In this document: positions 28,336 through 41,121 of the stretch, piece after piece
How the letters are laid out: the number at the start of each line of letters is the position of its first letter
How positions within the stretch are numbered: position 1 is the stretch's first letter
Assembly: GCA_000310025.1 (NCBI GenBank)
Contig: FN649734.1
Location: forward strand, 2,433,291-2,497,290
Reading direction: 5' to 3'
Source: Ectocarpus siliculosus
Lineage: Eukaryota; Sar; Phaeophyceae; Ectocarpales; Ectocarpaceae
Length of the DNA: 64,000 nucleotides
Translations under genes and position numbers: made by a program
Notes under the pieces: model-generated
Told to the model about the DNA's origin: nothing
Databases searched by the model: none
Seen by the model: the letters and a program-made list of their open reading frames with translations, nothing else

Positions 28336-28644
28336 GGTGTTTACTACAGCTGTACAGCACCCTTGCTCTACTCTGCTGTTCATACCATGCATGGTTCGTT
28401 TGCCGCGCCAAGTCGGAGATCGCAACCGTCCGAGAGTCGGAGATGGGGGTGCATACATACTTAAGGATACATACCTTGAAACGCTTCTAAATCTACTCGC
28501 GTCGCCCCTTTTCGACGAAAGGGAGCTGTGGGGATGGTTGAGCTCGGGCAAGTTGTGTTCATGTGCTCTCCCTCTAGGTGATTCTTCAGCATCGCAACAG
28601 AGCAAGAGTTGAAGTAAGCGCTGTGTGAGTGGGTACCTGAAACC
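28336..28644. promoter_or_regulatory. Probable shared promoter region of the coiled-coil gene and ispG
   Basis: Only 309 bp separate two divergent start codons, so both promoters must lie here unless untranslated exons exist. No TATA box or known motif stands out. The call rests on gene arrangement only. Confidence 0.35.
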
Positions 28645-31600
28645 ATGGCGCCTGCAAGCTTACTAACTTTTGCAGGCCTTGCGGCCGTTGCCGGGACTGG
28701 CTCGGCGTTCCTACAACCGCTCTCCCTCCCGGCTGCACCTCGATCGCATGCGCTCGCTGGTGGCAGGGGCTATGGTACTCGGATGACGGTGAGAAGAGAT
28801 CCTTTGGCAGTTTGGGTTTGGTGTGGTTTGCCGGGAATTGCTGTCTCGTGTGATTCGCCGTTGGACGCTTTGACTCACGTAAAGGTCGCGTCAAGTGCGG
28901 CTCTCACAACGCGGCTCTAAGTCTGCTTCACCGTTCGGCGAACAAGTACACCAGGGTGCGCGCTTCAATCGGTGGTGTAATCGCCACCCGGATTTTCGAG
29001 GACGACAGTGTGTTGGATTTGAGATTCATCCCAGGTCGGATGGGTACATATTCGCCTCCTTTATTGTCACCACGAGTTCTTGCGAGGGTTCCCGATGACC
29101 CCCAACTGTGAAGTACTGCTGCAACAATCCAACCTGTGTTGCATACCAGGTACAGCAGATACACATGCAGCTACATTTTGTAGGTTCAATCGCGCTCTTG
29201 GTCTCGTTGATATGGTACCTTGCAAGCCGCAAAACTCCAGCCCGTGTTGCATACCAGGTACAGCAGTACACATACACATGCAGCTATTGTAGGTTCAACC
29301 ACGCTCTTCGTCTCGTTGATATTGATATGTATGTTACCTTGCAAGCCCCAAAACTCCTGAACAAAAGGAGTCCTAAATTTATGTCAGCTGTTGCACAATC
29401 TGGCATACCCTGATGCCCAGGTTAACCGTTGTGCACAAGTCCGCAAAGTCGTTCGCAGCTTCGTGCCGTTCGGCCGTTCTCGAAGAGAGTCAGCTGAAGG
29501 GGCCAGCATCGCCAGTATCACACAAGATTGAGATGAAAATGTTTACAATTAGCTGCCGCCGCGATGAAACAAGAAATTAGGGCGCTGATATTGACCGTGT
29601 CTGCGTGGAGATGTCGCACCCTTAAGGTTGATACGGATGCTGTTGCTGGAGCTCTGGGGCCCCTGTTACAGTTTACGTTGTAATCGTTACACAACTGATC
29701 GAGAACTGTTTGCCCGCGCCCTCCCACCCCCGATCCCGTATGCTCCCAAAAGGTGGGTACTACAGCAGAAGCCGAGGCGGTCGGACTAGAGGAATGGACC
29801 AAGTACTGCGAAGACACCTCAGCTACCAAGAGAAGAACCTCGCGCACCGTTTGGGCCGGCAAAGTGCCGATCGGGTCCGAACACCGCATCGCACGACAGA
29901 CCATGACTACGACCAACACCAACGATGTGGACGCCACCGTCGCTCAGGCACGTGCACGCTCCGTGATATCTGTTGTGAACGCTCCCATCCACCGGTGACA
30001 GTTTTCGCTTTTTTTTTTTTGCCCCCCTACCTTTCCATCATTTCGAGGACGCGTGGTCAATGGTCTAATCGCTAAGACATGCAAAACATAAGAGTACGCC
30101 CCCTGCCTTTGAGAAGTCCTCACTTGTGTGGCCGCCCCCGGTGCATTTGCGCGAATATTCTATGCACGTTCTGGCGACACTGCGGCGGCTGTTCCTGTTG
30201 TCATCATTTCACACTGAAAACCCTTCCACAACCACAAATTGAGCACCACGTCCCGGGAACTCCTACCCACACGCAGGGAGTTGCGCGTTCTCGCAGGTGT
30301 GCCGGCGCGCAACGCCAAAGTACCTCCTTGTAAATTTATCGCTATTTAACCCGACGTTAAGCATCAAGCGATGATTCTTCGCTTGCACATGGAAGACGTC
30401 ACCCATTTTCGAAACGACACATCGGCGACCAGGATAAAACATAGAAGTAAAACATACGACCATGTAAAACGGGGAATGTCATTCCCCTGAGGCGAACTGC
30501 GCAAGCTTCCGCCGCCACCGTTCTTCCGCTTCTTGAATTATTCCTCTTGGGTATTGTTTAGATCTCGAGATCGTGGGTTGCAGTGGGTTAGACTTGGAGC
30601 AAAATGCGTGTTTGTGTGTGTCCGGGGTGTTTCAAACAGGTAACAGAACCCATCGCCCCCGGGGACTTTGCGTTCCGGGGTAGTCCTTTCGATTGATTTC
30701 CCCCTCCTTCCCACCCCAGTACCTTTGAGGATTCCCAGAGGTGTGTTTTTCAACCGAAAATATTGAATCCCCGCGGAGGGGGGGTTTACATAGGATTTTC
30801 GATATGTGTAATGGTCATTTCAGTATACTCGAGTACATGCAATTCCCGGACGTCAAAGGGTGTAACAGCAGCTTTGCTAGGAGGGAGGGGTAATGAGCCG
30901 CAGGGTACGACGCAATACGTGACAGTAGTCTATCTGCGATGCTGTGCGAGGTGCGAGATACGCTGCTTCCAGGCAGCAACGCAGCAACACGGAACGCGCA
31001 ATCCATTTCTTGCGGAATATGAATTCGAACTGATCTTCCAAGACTGTTGCACCTGCTCCCGCTGGAAGTTTGAAATGTATCACATCATCCGCGGAGGACC
31101 ACACACACATGCTCGCCTTCTTGCTACAGCAGTACCGCTAAACGATCGACACCTAGCAGCACTGCCGCCGACGTACGCGGATAGATGGTAGCTGACACGA
31201 GTGCACTAGGGCTGTTGCTGCTGCTGCTGTAATGGCAATGACTCGCATCTATCTTTTTTCACCCATCATGCACGTTGAGATTTTCCAACGGCAAGAAGAG
31301 CGCATCGTCCAGATTCCTTGTTGTGTATCCAGAGAGCCGGCACCAGGTGTGGTGTGTAGTCAGAGAAGGGGCGCCAGGTTTGCTATTTTCTGCTGTGTTT
31401 TCACATACGGAAGGGATTGGCCACGGCGGGTGGGTGGGTGTTTCTATGGAGTGGGAGACAGCTGCGTGTCACCTCTGTGTCTCCTACTGGCTAGCTGGCT
31501 TCGTACGTACGTACGTATGTGGATCGATCTCCCATAGGTTGTGTTCCGCCTCCTCGACAGCTCCAGGAGTTAGGGTGAGGTGTCTCGACCGAATTTTGGG

Positions 31601-34600
31601 CACACAAATGCCTGCGTACATAGCACGGCCATTTGCTATCGGTGTGCCAAAGAATGGCCTATTTTTCTTCTTCCTCAGCAGCCAACAGATCGTAACTCGG
31701 TGCTGTATCGATCTTGGTTGAGCCCCAAAGGAGGGTTATTTAGGCTTCCTGGAAATCAACTTTGGGGTCCCTGCATCGCGTTGGAACACGCCGATATTAA
31801 AAGCCGTTTTTTTCCCTCCTGGGACGGAGGGAAAATAACGGTTGCGGCTTCGCGGCTCCGCGGTTCATTTTCAAGTACAGCCGAAGAGGGTACCCTTGAT
31901 GGGAATGGGGGCTCTCTTGTTTTTTTTGCGCGGCCCGGCGTACCGCTGGATTCCATCTTGGGTAAGGCAAAGGTTACACAATCTGCGCTTCATTACCCCA
32001 GTTTCTGTGCGATGAACCGTAGGGTAAATGTGTATGTATTCCCTGGGCGCCGGTCAATGCTGCTCGAGTTCATTGTTGCGCTCTTGGTTCGGTTTGCGTA
32101 ATGTTGCTGCTCTCTGGCGGCAGGTGATCAAGTGTGCCGACGCTGGTGCTGATCTGGTGCGCATCACGGTGCAGGGAAAGCGGGAGGCCAAATCATGCAA
32201 GCTCATCAGGGAAAAGCTCAACGAGTTGGTGAGGGACCGAAAAACGCTCTACTGTAAAGAGTTATAGTTGGAACGTCACACCGAGTGTGATGGAAACGTG
32301 CCTCGTATTGGCACGGCCATCCAACATGAGCCTGGTGCAGACGTGCTCGGAGGGACCAGGTCAGGTGGCTGCGACGAATGATCGGACATGAGCGTACAAC
32401 CGTGTGCCTCGGGACGATGGAGCGTGTCCCCGAACGGAAGAGCTTCGGCTGGGAGCCATTTGTGTTGATTCTTTATGTATTGGCCGATGCCTTTGGCGGG
32501 GCCTGTAGCCTGCCGCTCGTGTCTACAGCATTGAAATAACCCAAAGGCTACTGGTCCCCATTATTGTGTCATGGATATCTCCATCTTCAGGGCTACGATG
32601 TGCCGCTGGTAGCAGACATCCACTTCCAGCCGAAGGTCGCCATGGATGTCGCTGAGGTTTTCGAGAAAATTCGCATCAACCCAGGAAACTTTGTGGACGG
32701 CCGCAAGACTTTCGAAGAGTACGTCTATGACTCAAAGGTGGGCCATAGTTGATTGCTTGCTCCTTTTGGCAGGAAAATGCGCACAGAGGGCCATGAGACA
32801 CGCTATCTACGCCGAGAACTCTAGGACCCTTGGATCTCCGATTAAACTATTCAAGTGCTCCATGAAGTATATAGATATATTGGCAATCTTATTGCGAGCG
32901 CTCACTTGGATGTTTTGCTATCGGCTAACTGTAAAATTGCTTGTGCAACACAGGAGGAATTTGATGCGGATCTCATCCCCATCGAAGCAAGCTTCAAGCC
33001 TCTTGTACTCAAGTGCAAGGAGCTGGGCAGGGCCATGCGCATCGGCACCAACCACGGATCTCTCTCTGCTCGGGTCCTATCGTACTACGGCGACACCCCT
33101 CGCGGCATGGTCGAGAGCGCTGTGGAGTTCGCCAACATCTGTCGGTGCGTCGGCCTGGCTACCGCTGCTTGCTGATTAATCCTGACATCGTGGCCGCGTA
33201 TCTATAGGTGTATCCCTCATGTGTTGGACTGCCCTCTGGCCTCCAAGTGCGAAATGCCGGGAGTGATAATCCCGTGAGGTGGTGTTTCCTGTCTCTTACC
33301 CCGTCGTCAGTTCCCCACTAACCCGTCTTTTTTTGTCGCGCTTGCTCGCCACCCCCCAAATAACACGGACCGCCTGTGCTCCCCTTTGTTTTGCAGCAAG
33401 TATGACTTCCACAACTTCGTGTTTTCCATGAAGGCGTCCAACCCCCTCGTTATGGTCCAGGCCTACCGCCTGCTGGCCGCAGAACAGTACAGGTGAGGCA
33501 TCGTAGCAAAATCGCCAGAATCTGAACAGTTTGTCCTGCATACACGTTCCTCCTCTGCTACTCGCTGAGAGTTGCTCATAGTCCGGCGATTTACGCATTT
33601 CGTCAACATTTGCTGTACCAACAGTCTGGACCTTAGACTACATGGTTTGATACTTCTGGTTGTTGACATGCCATGCTGGCCCGTGACCCCCGAAATTGTG
33701 ACAGCATGATCTGTTAATATCTTTGCGCGTTGTACAGACGAGGGTGGGACTACCCGTTGCACCTTGGGGTTACGGAAGCGGGTGAGGGCGAGGATGGAAG
33801 GATGAAGAGCGCCATTGGAATTGGAGCTCTGCTCATGGATGGCCTCGGAGACACTATCCGCGTTTCTCTGACAGAAGACCCGGAGTTTGAGCTGAGTCCT
33901 TGCGCAGAATTGGCCGAGGTGAGTTCTTTGCCCTTAGTGACCAACACAACGTATCTTGGGGGGGTTAGCGTGCACCATTGGTTCGCTGTGAGCTTCGTGT
34001 CCAACCCGAGAGTAAGACGTGTACTTCTGCTGGGTGTTTCGTCGTGATAACTCAGATCGGCAAGCGCGCTACGGCAGACACTGCCGGACACGCGGCAGTG
34101 CCCGCCTTCGAGGAGACCACGAGAGACTTCCAGTCCTTCGAGCGCAGGACTGGGGCCTTGCCAGAGCAGCAGGTGAACGGGAGCTACCTGTTGAATGTTT
34201 TGTCGACCGTTGAGCTATAGCGGTGAGGCGGAATTGAACCTGCACTGTCTTCTCTAGATGAAGTGGTGTCCAACCACATTCGCGTTGTTCTTGCCTTGTT
34301 GGATATCCATTTGTCTTTATTGACAACACACTTATTTGAGTGCCTATCGGTCCAGCTGGTCCCAACACCAACAGCCCGGTGCGACAGAGCCACCAACACC
34401 GCAACAATGTTTGAATGCTTCCACTGTCCACTGCTGTCGTACCCAAGAGAGCGCACGATGCAGTTCCGATGTAGTTGCACACGCGCGTCGTGACGAAAAA
34501 GTGTTTTTCTGAGCCACGTAGGGTGGAAGTCGTGCAGATCTGTTCGTTCCTGTTTCGAACTCCCCGCGCCTGGCGCTGAATGCCGACGACGTACATAGGA

Positions 34601-37600
34601 AACGGACCCAGTCGACGTGCGAGGCTACCTGCACCGCGATGGCTCGGTGATGATGCCAATCTCCGTGGAGGACCTGCAGAACCCTCAGGCTCTCTACCAA
34701 GTGGTGGGTGGATATCCTGCCACATGGTCATAGACAAGTGGAGAAATGCTGCTGCGGGTGCTTGCTCTTTTGATTCTAAATTTAACATCAGTACCCAGAC
34801 GTATCGTTTTTCACGCGAACCGTGTTGATCATTCCGTGCCACCCACGTCATTTCCTGTGCCTACATTCGCTTGGCTGATTTTGTTTGTGGATATACGCAA
34901 CATTCAGAGGTTGCCAGTCGAAAGAGCCGGGTGGTGAAGATCTAAAAAGTATCCCCGAGGTCTGTGTGATTGCCCGACTTGCCTCTGTCACGCTTTGCTG
35001 CGCGCCTTTTGGGTCTATCGCAGCTTGGATTCAAGACTGCCGTAGGGATGCCGTTCAAGGACATCGCCACGACCGACAGCGTGTACCTGGAGCAAGTCCC
35101 TGCCACAGATGACAAGAAGGCGCGCACTTCACTTCGCCGAATGCAGGAGGTGAATCGTTCACGAATTTCGCTTCCACACAATATACAACACAATCAACTG
35201 CACCTTGGGTAACTGTGTTTCTGCTGCGCTTTATCACCGCAATGGTAGAATATGAGCTGTATGAACCCACATTCTTCATGCTACCACAAAAGCTTGCTTC
35301 TGCTCTGCTTATGTCACAAGTAGGGATGTCCCGCACCCAGCAACGTGCAGAAAATATTGGCCATCGTGTGGTGGGTCGAACTGCATCATAGTTCTCGTCG
35401 TGCTATTCTAGTAGCTATGATAATGTTCGGACATGACAATTGTGCAGATTTGCTTGATGGAGTGTCAGACCACCGCAATGAAGATTTTCAGCTCTATTGA
35501 TTGTGATCGACGTTGCCTGTTAGGTTTTTGACACAGCATGCGGAACTTACTGCGCGGAGCTGATGCCGAGTGGTCTCCGTTTTACTCAATACATGCCCAC
35601 GGCTCAATTGCTTCCGTGTGTTTGTTGCATGTCATGTGCAGGCGGGAGTTGGCGTCTTGGCACCGCTGGCGGCCTTGGAAGCCAACCCAATTGCGAATGC
35701 TGTCGCAGTTGTGTCTCTGGAAGACGTGGCAAAGTCAGGAGGGCAAGTCAACCTGCCGGAAGGCGCCATCAGGCTTGCTGTGGAGATCGAGGTGAGACTC
35801 GGTCGGCTCCTGGAGCCCTGCCTTGGATTTTTTTTTACTTCCACGGCTGGAACAAAAATTTGCGAAGTGGTTGTCTCCGATCAGCGGTAAACGAGGTTGA
35901 TCTCGGCTTTCGTACATACCTGGTACAGGTTTCCCCTTGCTCTGAAATCAGCGGCATTTCGTCTCTTGAAAACCTGTAGCTGTCACGGATGTATGCTGCT
36001 CAGGGTTTCCTGTTCGATACTCCCGAGTAAAGCTCGGACTATATCCTCGCGAGGGCACCGCGGGTATGAAAGTCCAGTGCTTATGTCGGAATTACGTAGC
36101 CGTTTATTCGTTTAGTCAGGACTTGAAAGTGACCCTGTTGGTTGTTTCAACGTACGTGCGTCGTGGTCTGATTCCGTCATCACAGGGGACGGAAGACCTT
36201 TCGGTGCTGTCCAACATCTCCCCGAAGCCCATGGTGGGCCTTCTCAACGTGCCAGCTGGAGTCAGCCGCGTTCATGCTTCTCGGCGAGTGTTCCAGCACC
36301 TCGCGGACGCCAAGAACGATCTGGCCGTTATTCATCTTGCGTCTTTCCCAGATGCCTCGGAGGTATGATGAATGTGCCGCATGCGTGCTAGTCACCTTAA
36401 CCCCGTACAGGATGCGGCTGATACCTGTGGGTTGACGGTGATTGCGACTGTTCCAAACAAAAGTTGTGCCATGACCGTGCAATTTCTTCTTTCTGTGCCG
36501 CCGTGCGCCGTGAGCAGATGACGCAAGATAAGTTCATCCTGAGCGTCGGGGCCCAGGTGGGAGGCTGCTTGGTGGACGGGCTGGGAGACGGTGTTATGGT
36601 GCAAGCTCCCGGCCTGGATGTGGGCATGCTGCGCTCTGTCTGCTTCGGCCTCCTGCAGGTAGAGTACTGAAGTTGATTCGGTCACGCTGGTGTATTTCCT
36701 CACTCTTACCACACAAGCTGATTTTAGATATTCCCGCCGAATCGGAACATGTCATGTCTTTTTAAGATGTGAACTTGGATAATGCACGTAGTTGTCAGTC
36801 TGTTTTGTTTACTCACTGATCACGTTTTGTTTTCGAGCCGTGTTGATGCCGCGTTCTCCAGGGGATCCTGACAGGACCCGAAAGGTAGAGCGAAGCATTG
36901 TTCATCGCTTGCGGGCAGGCACTGCCATCAGCGTGTGGTAGCATAGAAATAATGTATCTCATCAACAGGGATGTTGACGTAGGTTTCGCCGTTTTGCAGA
37001 TCGTAGTGGGCGATCAATCCTAAAAATAGGTTTTCATTTGCCACGCGTGCTGCTGTTTGTGTGGCAGGGATGCCGCATGCGCAACACGAAAACGGAGTAC
37101 GTGTCTTGCCCGAGCTGCGGACGAACCCTCTTCGATCTTCAAGAGGTGAATAGGTTTAGCGCAAGCTCAAATATCCGTGCAGCTGTGCGCGGAGGGCATT
37201 GGTGGAGAGACAAATGCTAGCACGGGCATGCTCGTAGTTGATCGCTTTGCTCGCGTGTAAACTATATGGTGCACAAGTGTTTCCAACTGGCCATTTACTG
37301 CCCGCTGTTTTGCGTGTCCTGCGTCAACCTATGCAGGTGACAGCGCAGATAGCTGAAAAGACCGGGCACTTGCCGGGGGTTGCCATTGCCATCATGGGTT
37401 GCATCGTAAACGGCGTGGGAGAGATGGCAGATGCCGATTTCGGATACGTGGGTGGGGCACCTGGAAAGGTGAGAATTTTGAAATACTGCATGTTGTACAC
37501 AGGACCTCGACGGCCAGGCTCGGATGCTTCTGGCCGGAGTAGAGGCTACAAGTATGGGGCAATGCAAAACAGGAAATACGCAAACAACATCCGCCACTGA

Positions 37601-37789
37601 TAATGTATTTTGGCATTGGCACTTTACAATGTTGCCCAAAATCTGCAGGTGGATCTTTACGTGGGCAAGGAGATGGTGCAAAAAGGAATCCCCAACGAGG
37701 AGGCCTGCGACGCCCTGATTGATCTCATCAAGGCGAACGGTCGCTGGGTTGACAAAGAACCGGCCGAAGAGGAAGTCGTGGCCGCGTGA
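28645..37789 (+). CDS. ispG: 4-hydroxy-3-methylbut-2-enyl diphosphate synthase IspG (16 exons)
   Basis: Makes HMBPP from MEcPP in the plastid MEP pathway with a [4Fe-4S] cluster. Exons: 28645-28788, 29753-29947, 32124-32228, 32591-32737, 32954-33144, 33397-33492, 33738-33918, 34056-34172, 34599-34703, 35024-35149, 35642-35791, 36186-36362, 36518-36658, 37068-37145, 37337-37468, 37649-37789; all phases agree, giving 741 residues, the length of plant HDS. Residues 1-48 form a bipartite plastid presequence ([13 protein letters not shown]). Then [67 protein letters not shown], the plant/algal insertion with [13 protein letters not shown], and [19 protein letters not shown] with GCIVNG supplying the three cluster cysteines. 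Odd points: intron 2 appears to have a GC donor, and GCIVNGVGE has V where P is usual. One copy, intact, ordinary codon use. Confidence 0.97.
29136..29360 (+). repeat. 108-bp tandem duplication in ispG intron 1
   Basis: Two adjacent copies start at 29136 and 29244 with GTTGCATACCAGGTACAGCA, then GGTTCAA.C.CGCTCTT and CTTGCAAGCC.CAAAACTCC. They differ by a few substitutions and small insertions. Confidence 0.85.
30044..30104 (+). repeat. Fragment shared with the LINE 3' end, in ispG intron 2
   Basis: GAGGACGCGTGGTCAATGGT and the bases after it (CTAA.CGCT, ATGCAAAAC, AAGAGT.CGCCCCC) match 18371-18430 over about 60 bp and more weakly 10551-10610 and 13226-13280. It is a relic of the LINE-associated repeat. 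Confidence 0.6.
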
Positions 37790-38492
37790 ACCGCGTGAAG
37801 GATCAAATCCACTCTTTTCCGAGGGAAGGAATTTTTTTTCGAGCGATGTAGGGTTTTGTTTTAGAGAGAGACGACGTTCCAACTAATCGTTTAGTGTTTC
37901 ACAAACTACACTAGGTGCGCACACGGATCTACCCGGTACTTGTCACCTAGGGCTATCGTGTACATTCCTGATCTTTTGAACCAGTATCTGCCCGGCAAAT
38001 ATGGCATGCCCTGTCACCCCTGACACATGCAAAAACAAACGAGTACAGCTCGTTCCACCTCGAATCATAACGCGTTTTCTCGTTCGGGCGTCCCGTTCAC
38101 CCGCACCAAAATCCTCAGTCTAGTGTAACGAACCCCGTCGTTCTTCATTCGAGAATTCAAGCTGTCTCGATCGAGGCGCTCTAGCTGGGGCACGCCTGGT
38201 GACTGCAGGCTTCTTTTTCAAGAGTGACACATTCGTGGTGCTTGCCTCACGAAAACAACGGCAATCTCAAAAACTTTAACTTGTCTATATTTTCTTATTT
38301 ACTCGACGCAAAAATGCACGGAGCCTGCTTTTTTGGGAAAAGAACCACTTCTCTCGTGCCGAACACAACCAATGGCTTCCCCACCCTCCCCCCTCCCGCT
38401 TGGCAGCGTACTGCTCTTCGTAACAGGCCAAGCTACCTAACTGCTACGTATCTTCACTTCTTAACTCCCTCTTCACAGGGATGGCCGTATGA
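37790..38492. other. Convergent intergenic stretch, no gene
   Basis: About 700 bp between the 3' ends of ispG (+) and the lumen-protein gene (-). It must hold both 3' UTRs. No repeat or further gene is seen. Confidence 0.5.
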
Positions 38493-40836
38493 TTAGCTCC
38501 CACTCTGCAGAGGGACAACCGTTCGGTTTGTCGTTTGAACAAGGGTCTCGTATGCGATTTGAACTGGCGTGGACCACTTGCCACTGTCTTTCATCGCCGC
38601 CTTTTTCCTCCTGCATGTCTTCAACAGATCGTTGATGCGAACGCTTTCCGGCAACCCACCACGTTGGATGACCGTGTTTGACATTGCGTTCAAGGTCGAA
38701 ACCGCTTCTTCGTCTGTCTCAACAGCGAGGAACGCGTCCAGTTTTTTTACGAACTCTTGCTTGTATGCCCGTTGAGCAGCAGAAAAATCAGCTTGCCGAG
38801 CCTCCATCGCCTTGAACTCCGCCGTAGGCTCTTTCAGATACTCTTTCTGCGAACGGAAAACAACACCAGCAGCGCACAGACAACCAAGACGCTTGTTGAC
38901 CACGAAAGGGCAGGCTGCGCGAGCATAATTACATACTTCACTACGTCTATAGGTGCACATAGGCACATGCACGTAACAAAATACTTTACAAGAAAAACCT
39001 AACAGGGGGGACGCCGTTCGAAAAACGGACCTGCGTGTCTGTGCGTCTGAGTCTTGTGTGTGTGTCGATAAAAGCCAGGAGACTGGCGCTCATTTCACCA
39101 ACTAGGCACCAAACTACAAGCCAAGACTTGTGCCCAATGAGTATGTTCCGCGTGTTGTCACAACCTCTTCCCGCTCAATGTGTGATCAGCGCGTCGAGCT
39201 AGTAGCGCTGTCTGCCGAACTTCTTGTCTGGAAGGATGCATCCCACCGAAAAAGAGAAAGGCATCGTGATGGGTATGCTGTGTGCTGTATGTCCCTCGTA
39301 GTTAGAGGGGGAGAGAGAGGCGAATGAGGGGGTAGGGACATGCCAGCCGAAGAGAGGCGGGGCGGTGTGACCAACTCTTGTAGTGCTGTTCAATAGTGAG
39401 GCTGTGGAGGCGAGGAGGGAAGCGGCCGGGCGTGTGGGCACACATACTCATCCATCCAGTGTGGGTTTTGGTCGCGGCGCTTATTCTTTTCTTCACGCGG
39501 GAGAGCAGATCATCAGCAGAGCATGCATGCATGGAATAGACACACACAGAGAGAGGAGGCTGATCTACCTCACCGCTGAGAACGAGGATACAGCAGTAGA
39601 TAATCGACGTCACCTTGGGTAGGTACATGTTTCTTGTGTTGCTGCTGATACTTACAGTTATAATAGTCCTGGTGGTGTGCGTTTTGGGTGGGGTGTGTAA
39701 GCAACACAACAAACAACAACGAACGGCAGAGCAGCAGCAGACAGGATATACAAACAGCTAGAGCACACACCCGTTCCACCAACACCATGGTGGATGACAA
39801 TGTGTAGAGCTCTAGGCTGCTGCTGGTGCTGTACACTAATACAGGGTGTCGAGTGTCCGAACCTGTTCCTGCCCTGTGCTCCTCATGCACCACGCACTTT
39901 TTGAACGAGCGCGGGCATCTACTACATAGCCTTGCAGACACAGCAGCAAAAACAAGTATTGCCCCTCCCAATCTTAACAGCGGCTCGCAGCCATCTGCCA
40001 CTCTGTCTCACATATAGCAGCACCGCCGTGGTGGCATCCAATAGAAAATCTGTTGTGGGCCGAACATGAACATGTTTGTGAAGTGATGAACTCGGTCGGG
40101 GCCATCAAACTGCAGCTACCTCATGAAGTGATATTGTAATATGACATACAATCATAGCGTAGACAGAGTGGTTGGTTACAGATCTATTTACTATTGTGAT
40201 ACTGTGATGGACCACATGTGCAGGCCTCCTCTTGGTGAACGCCTCTGACGTACATAAACGGATCTACGACTGAGGTGCCGTTAGGATGCGCATGTTGAAC
40301 AACCACCAGCTCCTATCACATGTGCATGCTGAAAACAACTTCTTCATGTACCCTATCGAGCTGTCTTGCTTGAACACAAATTACACCCTATTATTTCCTT
40401 TGAAAAGTCCAGCATAGTTGCTGCCGTTCTGGGTGTGGGTTAGTGTGGGTCTGCTCCGGTGGAAGGATACGAGGCTTGTGCGTGGCGAGACAACGACCAA
40501 CAGAGGGCAGGACGCCGTTTGTCGAACCCTACGGAGCACGAACAAACGTACATGCACCAACGCGTCATACTCCCGGAATACTTTGCTACCACTGACCTCG
40601 TACGCTGTCGCTCGCTCCGTCGCCAATCCCAGCCCTAATACTCCCGCCCCGATTGCCCCAACCAGCTGATCACTCAAGAAAGCCCTCCTAGTCGCGCTCA
40701 TGACCATTATCGACTGCTGCTGCTGTCGACTCCGAGGCAGAGCCGGACGAGGATGCACAAAGGCATCTGCACCCTTACGCGGGAGAAGAAGGGTGAGCGC
40801 CGATACGACGAGCGTGATATACGAAACAGGAGCCAT
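38493..40836 (-). CDS. Plastid thylakoid-lumen protein, PSII extrinsic-like candidate (2 exons)
   Basis: Exon 40836-40552 (95 residues) and exon 38846-38493 join in phase through a 1.7-kb GTACGT...CAG intron to 212 residues. The N-terminus is a three-part targeting sequence: a signal peptide ending KGADAFVHPRP (heterokont A-F motif), a basic transit region, then SATRRAFLSDQLVGAIGAGV with a twin arginine and a hydrophobic core, cut probably after ERATA. This places the mature protein of about 135 residues in the thylakoid lumen by the Tat route. The mature part is helical and charged: KEYLKEPTAEFK, AYKQEFVKKLDAF, GGLPESVRINDLL, WSTPVQIAYETLV. Location and helical make-up suit a small PSII extrinsic subunit (PsbQ-prime or Psb31 type), but I cannot confirm the family. 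Further small exons in the intron are not excluded. It is divergent from the reductase gene, 285 bp apart. Confidence 0.72.
39075..39240 (+). repeat. Dispersed repeat shared with 11681-11850
   Basis: Second copy of the repeat described at 11681, lying in the intron of the lumen-protein gene. It shares CTCATTTCACCAACTAGGCA-like and GCCGAACTT words at moderate identity. Confidence 0.55.
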
Positions 40837-41121
40837 CTTGTAGCGAAAAAAAGGAGCGCACTCACACAAACGGAGGTGAAGTGTAGAGTCACGGGGACAG
40901 CGCGCACAGCACGCAAGAGAGAGCGGATCATTCACCAGCGTCGGACAACGGGGGGGCACACGCGTGCGAGAGTGGCAAGGGGGTGGGTGGGTAGGGGGCA
41001 CCGATAGTCAAGATCCAACACCCGCCTCGCTGACTTGTGTTGTGGGGCGCGTGCAGATCACTGCCACACCGCCTTGCTCTCCCGCCAGACACAAGGGCAA
41101 CGACAGCGCCTCAAGCGAAGA
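40837..41121. promoter_or_regulatory. Probable shared promoter of the lumen-protein and reductase genes
   Basis: Two divergent start codons lie 285 bp apart. The strand is purine-rich, with GGGTGGGTGGGTAGGGGG at 40980-40997 that could form G-quadruplex DNA. No named control motif is seen; the call rests on arrangement. Confidence 0.4.

Noticed and set aside
34188-34250. tRNA-like boxes on the minus strand of ispG intron 8: GGTTCAATTCC (B box) followed by TAGCTCAACGG (A box), the order of a permuted tRNA gene
   Set aside because: Only about a dozen bases separate the two boxes, too few for two acceptor-stem halves and a spacer, and neither the T nor the D stem pairs well. It is a chance match or a tRNA relic.
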